A stretch of 64,000 nucleotides of DNA, from contig NC_049992.1 of assembly GCF_000003815.2 (NCBI RefSeq), positions 4,409,514-4,473,513 of the forward strand. The letters run 5' to 3'. Below, piece by piece: positions 57,069 to 64,000 of the stretch (positions within the stretch are counted from its first letter, which is position 1; every line of letters begins with the position of its first letter). The DNA is from Branchiostoma floridae. Lineage: Eukaryota > Chordata > Leptocardii > Amphioxiformes > Branchiostomatidae. The notes under the pieces were generated by a model. The model was not told where the DNA came from. It saw only the letters and a program-made list of their open reading frames with translations, and did not search any database. The translations under genes were made by a program, and so were the position numbers.

Positions 57069-57850
57069 GTCAGTAGTCAAACATCCAGTCAAGTCAGGGA
57101 GGGAATATCGCCAAAATGAACGCTAGAGATCCGGCAGGTGAACAATATTTAAACGCAATTCAATCTCTACAACCGGATATAATCGGACATTTATTTTTGG
57201 ACATTTTGTGTGACATCCAACATTCCTCTTCAGCGTTACTGTAATGAACTGGCAGAACATGTGAAAACAAGTGAATAAGATGTGTAACCAGACTGCGTCA
57301 TAAACAAAACTGTTCGATTTAAAAACACGTGATGAGATGAAACATCTACCCACGCAGTTTCGTATTGTTCAAACTATAACCAGACCAATATACCAAGAAA
57401 ATATCAAGAGAAATGGCTCCATATAAGGGTATACAAAGAGCTTCACTCAAAACATAACCATACTGATGACACGTGATAACATGCAAATTCTTGCCAGACC
57501 AATCTTCAATAGAGGTGATTACGTAGCAGTACGACAAACAGGATCATGCAAATCAAATTCTGGGAGAAAGGCTGGCACAACGCTCTTTTCTGCACATGCG
57601 TGAGAGATAGGACCTTGGTCTATAGGCCGTAGGGGAAGTGGGAACAGTTACACACTGTGTCTAGGGCACAGTATTGGGAGGAAATCCTCTCAACAATTTC
57701 AGGGAGTTTTTAAACAAGGGAACAGGGGCACTGCACCCGTATGCCCTGACCACGTGTACACTTACTCGTGAGATCGAGACTAGACCATTCTCCGTGACCA
57801 AGATGTGCTGACAGACATCGAGAATTTGGAGGTACGTACACACAATTCTA
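57069..57850 (-). promoter_or_regulatory. Probable promoter and 5' leader region of gene D
   Basis: Inverted homologue of 5954-6644 and the sequence before 4484. Includes the diverged ribozyme-like repeat (57130-57260) and an interspersed repeat (57590-57750). The single CGAGTAAG at about 57768-57775 marks the empty hAT site. Confidence 0.4.
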
Positions 57851-58165
57851 GTAACTAAGACTCAGTCGGATCCATGCCCTCTTCCCAGGCTCATTTATTC
57901 ATTTTGACCTCTTGATGTATTTTTACTAAAATGAATACAACCAAGAACCTACCAATAACAGGAGTAACTAACATTGATAAAATTTTTGGTTATTTTTTTT
58001 TGCCTTTTTTGGGAACGATAGATGTTCTTTCCAGAAACCCTTTTTGATCATTTTTGTAGTTCCTTTTGTAGCATTTGACCCTTACCTGTATATTTCACTT
58101 AGAACACAAAGAAGTATGTCCCAAAAAGTCTTTGAATACTTTTCTTTCCACTCAGTTTGATTAAA

Positions 58166-58178
58166 GACGTCACACACT

Positions 58179-58239
<61 letters not shown>

Positions 58240-58402
58240 ATTATCATGGTCCCTAGCACACACACATATATATATATGACCTTCATCTGATGAAGGTCGG
58301 AGTGTTCGGCCTAAAATTTATGGTGAGTTTCTTCCTTTGTGTTGGAACAAAGTTTAAACTTTTCACTATGGAATTTACCAACACAGATGAGCTTTCATTC
58401 GG

Positions 58403-58433
<31 letters not shown>

Positions 58434-58540
58434 GTATATACACACACACACTATCACGGTCACAAGTGCATGTACACAAACACACACGCACGCGCGCGCG
58501 CACACACACACACACACACACATACATACACATACACACA
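58166..58540. repeat. CA and TA microsatellite cluster
   Basis: A CA run at 58166-58260, TA run at 58404-58436, then CA/CG runs to 58540. The interruption at 58270-58400 is unique sequence absent from the A flank. Confidence 0.9.
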
Positions 58541-60618
58541 AAGCTGCTAGAAATATAACCTAAGCTTCTCTGCTCCTTTTTTATTCATTTTCCATAAACA
58601 AAACAAAAAAACTTTGATAGATAAAAAGATAAAGCCTCCCTATGCAGTATTGTTTCATAGCCACACAAAGTGAATAAATACTTGCCGTAATAAAATCATA
58701 AAAAAGTAGTAACCAAAGTTGTAACACGAGTCTTACTGTAGTACATAAAATAACCTTCTTGGCAAAGGTAGTAAGAAAACAAACCACCAACTATTGTTTA
58801 ATTCATGTTGTCTTTAATAAAGTAATGCCTCAGATGTGAAATACAATTGAAAAACTAAGATGAATTTCTTTGTCACAGACTTTTAGTTGTATCAGTCAAT
58901 TGATATCAGATGCATCCACATGTTCACTATTTTTCAATAGTTTTTGTTTTTTATTTGTAGCTTTGTCTAATCCACTGTCTTTGCCCAATTCACCACACTT
59001 AAATATGACAATATGATAGATACTTATTCACCTTCTTTATTTGTTTAAAATCTCAAAATAAGTTAAAGATACATTGCAATTTTCCAGGTTAAATAGACAT
59101 TATGATATATAATTATTCACTTGCTTTATTTGTTAAAAAAACTTATTTGCAATTTTCCAGGCTTGGTACATAGGTTTGGTATTTTAAGTTTGTTTTCCAT
59201 TTTTCTTAGTTACACTTCCATCCAAAATGCTAGCAGCTGATGATGTCCAAACCTTGTACAGTAGGTTATATAACAGTGGGTCAGTTAACTCTTACAGTTG
59301 TGTGGCTTATTTTAGTTTTTATTGTAACATATCTGCCTCTCACATGGGATGTTTTGTAAAAAAAAAATTGGTGGAGCCCTTATATGTTGTCAAATTTACA
59401 TGTATACCCTTCATGAAACTTTGCTCTCAAGTTACAAACAAAATGTATAGTACATGCCCAACGTTAGAAAACATCTTTCTGAGAATAATATCAGAGTAGC
59501 CTTAAGCTTGTAGTTATTAGGTAGTCAACAATCACTGTGAAGATTAGGAATAAACTTTGCAATCTAATTTGTACACTCCTACCACCCTCACCTATGTTAA
59601 ACACCATTCAGATCAAGTGGTTAAACACAATTCATTTACAGTGACTCTTCTGAATTTGAATTGGCCTAAGGATAAGAATTTCAACGTATTTTTGCAAACA
59701 TTTTGCAAACCTCTAAAACTGTTTTTATTTATTTATTATCCTCCAGCATCAAACAAACTGGTTTTCCAGAGAATCCCCAGTCTGCAAAAGTAATAAACTT
59801 TAAATGACGCACAATGAAACAACATTAAATCAGATGAAATACATTAAATTTTGTATGTACAGAATAAAATGTCCTCCCCACACCATACATAGTGCATATG
59901 ATAGTGCATCAAATCAAAGCCCTTTGGCCACACCACTTCATGCAATCACCAAAGCACTGGGCTAGTCCAATGGTAGTAATGTATGTGCTCAACTACCTTG
60001 ATGATAATACTCTTTCCTATTAACTCTGAGTACTAAGCAAAGAGAGCAGTACATCTATGTACCATAATACCACAATGGAGTCAAACTTGCAAGCTAATAT
60101 CAAGTATGGTAGAGACTATACTCACATGGCCATTGTATTGGTAAAGTATAACATTAAATCACTGTCTAAATTAAGTCAGGAAACTATTTTTTATAAATGT
60201 ATGTTGCTATATTGCTGCGGTTAACTATTTAGTTATGAAGTTGATATTTTGAAAATATCTTTTGAGACTTTGAGACTTTATTTGAAAATCCTATAACGTT
60301 ATATTCAATTTGTTTGAATAAAACTATTAAGCATCACTTTAAATTTCGATTCAAACCATTGTGAGTAACTGGCTTTCTTCATAATGATGGCTTGCTATTG
60401 TACTCATAACAGCACAAACACAAGTTAAACTTCATGTATGAAAGTTAACAATATTCAAATACAATGTAATCTCTACAACTGGACAAAATGGAAATTTACT
60501 TCCGGATGTTTTGAGTGGCATCCATCACTCTTCTTCAGCATCATTAGGATGAACTGGCAGAAACAAGTCAATACAAGTAATATATGTTAGATATAAGTTA
60601 GACTGCCTTCAGATATTT

Positions 60619-60752
60619 GGAACAATCTCCAGATTTCCTAGAAAAGTATCCATATTGTTTCACACATTCTCCAGATTTTTTTAAACAATCTGAAGATTAT
60701 TTCGAGATTGTTTGCAAAAAAATCTCCAGATTGTTTTCAAACGATATCCAGA
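60619..60752. repeat. Near-palindromic minisatellite, E copy
   Basis: Same motif family as 1768-1912 and 42046-42175. Confidence 0.7.
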
Positions 60753-61499
60753 TTTTTAAATATGATTCTACCATTATTAATGTTGCAGTTTCAGTTGAGA
60801 GGGTTTTGTATTTGGAAAAAATGGTAAAAAGGAAGCTATTTTGTCATATTTCAGTTAGCTTCATCAACTCACTCTTTACTCATACAGTCCTTGAACAGAG
60901 CCATCTGTCATATGTTTAAGATATATTTGTAGTGACTTAGTGAATACAGTCCTGCAAATTTCAACATTTTTATCTCAGTGACCTTTGTTCCTTTGATCTT
61001 TTCTTGCAAAGAAACAAACTTGAAATATCAGAGAAGCACGGAAATATTTTGTGATTTGAATCCAAGGTTGTAGATGCATGACCTAACTGTTCTTGTGTCC
61101 ACCTTATTGTGTCAACAAAGTTCTCAAGTATTTATTCAAGCAAGGACGTCCTTGATTCAAGTTGTTGCTCTCAACCCTCTGATCTCATCTTGACCATTTT
61201 CTAATTTGTTTCTACTATATAATGTCCAACAACCAGGAAAATGGCCTTACGTCTTTTTTTTTTCAAAAGTTACCTCTTCACACTGTCAATCATTAATGAT
61301 GAGTGTATGACAGAGACAGAACATTCTCCATCTATACCATTGAGTGCTAGCTTTTCAGTACGTACAGGAAAAGAGTCATGTACCATCTTTTATTCTGTTT
61401 CCTGAAAATATGAGCAACAGTCTTTACTGGATCCAACTCAGGTCCTGATATTCCTTTTTTTAAATATATTGCAAAATTAATTGATTGATACTTACTGTA

Positions 61500-63912
61500 T
61501 TATTTTGGCTTCTTGCAAACATAGGAAAGATCGTGTTTGCACCAAAAGTCGTCCCACTGCCCTTTTTCACCACTTCCTACCAAAAACGAGCTTTCTGCCT
61601 ATTGAAATGTTCATAATATCAGAAGGTTAGTAATACACAATGTCAAGTAAGGCCACATCACTTTTGTATGTTGGTTTTCTCATTAAAAAAAGCTTGATTT
61701 AAAGATCCATACCGAAACAGTAGCAGTATTATAATGAATGAATGAATGAATGAAGACCTTTATTGCACATTTTTGCCCCACTGGGCTAAGTACAGGTCAC
61801 ATGGTAAGAATCATATATATGTAACAAAGGAAACAATCATACACATCTATATATAATAGTCCTAAGAGAAAGTCTGTACCCTGCTGCACACAGTGTAGGG
61901 CCAGAAACTACAAATGCCATAAAATCATTATAGGCAGTAAGCAAAATCCCTCCATGTTTATTGTCTTGTTTAGAATACTCTCAACTTCATATGTTGCCTT
62001 GCACACTTCAGCTATGCTGCTGGAATCCTTACAAAATAGATGAAAGAAAAAAGGAATGGCCCTACCCTGGAATACATCACACCACACTCCTGTTTCCCTA
62101 TAATCCAAAAACTCTTGCCGTTAGGCTCTCCTGGAGCCCAGTTGGTGTAGGTAAGGCGTGACCCATCCACCCATCTGAATGAGTGTTTATCATGGCGTCT
62201 CAATCCGAACCAGACGACATGTCGCTTCTTCCCTTTAGGGGCTGAAATTAGGTGAAAACAAGAATTTGTCAGACACTAATTAATGAGGCAACTCATTCAT
62301 GCTTCTTGAATTCAAGGGAATACCCCCATGTTACCTCGGAGTCCATGAAAAATGGAGATTTAGTTTTTGGTGAGTGTGCCTGTGTATGTGCCTGTCTGTG
62401 NNNNNNNNNNNNNNNNNNNNNNNNNNNNNNNNNNNNNNNNNNNNNNNNNNNNNNNNNNNNNNNNNNNNNNNNNNNNNNNNNNNNNNNNNNNNNNNNNNNN
62501 NNNNNNNNNNNNNNNNNNNNNNNNNNNNNNNNNNNNNNNNNNNNNNNNNNNNNNNNNNNNNNNNNNNNNNNNNNNNNNNNNNNNNNNNNNNNNNNNNNNN
62601 NNNNNNNNNNNNNNNNNNNNNNNNNNNNNNNNNNNNNNNNNNNNNNNNNNNNNNNNNNNNNNNNNNNNNNNNNNNNNNNNNNNNNNNNNNNNNNNNNNNN
62701 NNNNNNNNNNNNNNNNNNNNNNNNNNNNNNNNNNNNNNNNNNNNNNNNNNNNNNNNNNNNNNNNNNNNNNNNNNNNNNNNNNNNNNNNNNNNNNNNNNNN
62801 NNNNNNNNNNNNNNNNNNNNNNNNNNNNNNNNNNNNNNNNNNNNNNNNNNNNNNNNNNNNNNNNNNNNNNNNNNNNNNNNNNNNNNNNNNNNNNNNNNNN
62901 NNNNNNNNNNNNNNNNNNNNNNNNNNNNNNNNNNNNNNNNNNNNNNNNNNNNNNNNNNNNNNNNNNNNNNNNNNNNNNNNNNNNNNNNNNNNNNNNNNNN
63001 NNNNNNNNNNNNNNNNNNNNNNNNNNNNNNNNNNNNNNNNNNNNNNNNNNNNNNNNNNNNNNNNNNNNNNNNNNNNNNNNNNNNNNNNNNNNNNNNNNNN
63101 NNNNNNNNNNNNNNNNNNNNNNNNNNNNNNNNNNNNNNNNNNNNNNNNNNNNNNNNNNNNNNNNNNNNNNNNNNNNNNNNNNNNNNNNNNNNNNNNNNNN
63201 NNNNNNNNNNNNNNNNNNNNNNNNNNNNNNNNNNTATTGATTTTTTGGTGGCAGATAGCTTGTTACGTAAGGCAGAAGTGATGTATGTTTGGGCCCCCAG
63301 GTAGATTGCACTTGAACTGCAGGGACATTTTTGTCAGAATCTCCCAAGGCGCATAACGGAAAATTGTAACGATGGATTTCCACAATATTTAGTATCCAGG
63401 TATTTGCCTCCCCAAACATAGTCTGGTATCAATCAATTAAAAATGGTAAACATGTCTGATAGCACTTAAGGCCCTTAGCTGAGTTGACTGCATCTATCTA
63501 TTCAAAACTGCTAAATCATAATCAATTTTAGCATTTGTTTCAAAGACCCCTGCATTCAATTTATGTCCATGTGACTCTATGGGTTGGGGTAACAGGTCTG
63601 CAGTTTTTTTTCTCCACAATGTAGGTTTTGGTCTAGCCAAGAATGTCTATGATAAATCTCCATAAATGTCAAACCGGAGATACAAATATTTCATTACTGA
63701 AAGTAAAAAAAAAAAAGAATCATATCAAAATAATTGCCCACCATTCTTGATGAGATCTGCTATGAAGCTGTTCTCCCCAGCACTTGTGATGGACGCAAGG
63801 TTTGCACCACTTTTCTGACATCCTGATTTTGCTGTGTTCCCGTCGACCATGTCTTTCAGATGCTTGTAGCAGTGGTTGTTGTACCCAGTCCACCCACTCT
63901 CGCATGGTTTGG
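61500..63912 (-). CDS. Gene E (partial): C-type lectin domain, last three coding exons
   Basis: Exons 63912-63742 (CESGWTGYNNHCYKHL; C-x3-GANLASITS), 62241-62066 ([36 protein letters not shown]) and 61598-61500 ([20 protein letters not shown]). It is the mirror partner of gene A: both end with the AES...[12 protein letters not shown] exon and a TAG acceptor. E has EPN (62120-62128) where A has QPD. In the first exon GCQKSG replaces the RCQ-YG of C and D. The EGF, stalk and membrane exons must lie right of the window. A gap (62401-63234) sits in the first intron. Confidence 0.88.
61733..61853 (-). repeat. Retroposon 3' tail shared by genes A and E
   Basis: GAAT repeats then ACCTTTATTGCACATTTTTG and GTCACATGGTAAGAATCATA; inverted copy at 592-722. 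Absent from the same intron of C and D. Confidence 0.7.
62401..63234. other. Assembly gap (834 N)
   Basis: Run of N in the first lectin intron of gene E, bordered by octamer-repeat sequence on both sides, probably a collapsed or unassembled repeat. Confidence 0.95.
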
Positions 63913-64000
63913 CTGCATTAACAAACATGTACAGTGGTAAGCTAATACAGCAAAACCAAATTGGCAAGTCCCGGACAAAAGAACAAAAAAATCAGAAGTT

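Larger units (their letters stand above)
57850..61499 (-). other. 3' flank block of gene E, no gene found
   Basis: Inverted homologue of 959-4483: CA runs at 58166-58260 and 58440-58540 separated by a TA-rich insert, ribozyme-like repeat (60460-60570), palindromic minisatellite (60619-60752), polyadenylation signal 61389-61394 (minus). Confidence 0.75.

Overview
The window looks like animal genomic DNA, most likely a cephalochordate (Branchiostoma). It is AT-rich, with many short phase-symmetric exons and GT-AG introns, abundant microsatellites, CR1-like retroposon tails and a tyrosine-recombinase retrotransposon. A cluster of lectin genes combines calcium-binding EGF repeats with a C-type lectin domain. 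The species call is inference. Four runs of N (10697-11514, 31468-32467, 34106-34626, 62401-63234) are assembly gaps.

Five members of one gene family lie here, named A to E in this annotation. A (+, last two coding exons, stop at 958) and B (+, 6645-17308, complete except one exon lost in a gap) are on the left. C (-, 22972 to at least 30648), D (-, 43033-57068, complete) and E (-, 61500-63912, last three coding exons) follow. B and D encode the same layout: an ATG mini-exon, one large cytoplasmic exon, a single transmembrane exon, a stalk exon, an array of 111-nt EGF exons (7 in B, 11 in D), and three exons that together make one long-form C-type lectin domain. No signal peptide precedes the transmembrane segment, so these read as type II membrane receptors with an extracellular C-terminal lectin head. 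C keeps the transmembrane, stalk, EGF and lectin modules but has an unrelated, internally duplicated cytoplasmic exon.

Layout. Left arm 1 to about 12.1 kb (A plus the 5' half of B) is an inverted duplicate of about 62.4 to 48.5 kb (E plus the 5' half of D). A related 3-kb 3'-flank block follows all of A, C, D and E. The arms differ by clean insertions, each with its empty site visible in the other arm. The left arm has a 1.45-kb hAT-like element with an 8-bp target duplication (4492-5945) and a 1.23-kb octamer-rich repeat (8786-10019). The right arm has a 4.3-kb Ngaro-like retrotransposon in intron 2 of D (50546-54850) with split direct repeats and gag, RT-RNaseH and tyrosine recombinase reading frames. 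The middle (30.6-40 kb) is gene-poor: octamer repeats, a tRNA-like SINE remnant, foldbacks, tandem repeats and one or two doubtful exons.

Functionally the cluster looks like a lectin receptor family diversifying by inverted duplication, gain and loss of in-frame EGF exons, tail replacement, and change at the sugar-selective tripeptide (QPD in A, EPN in B to E). Roles such as glycan recognition or immunity are inferred from the domain families, not shown by the sequence.
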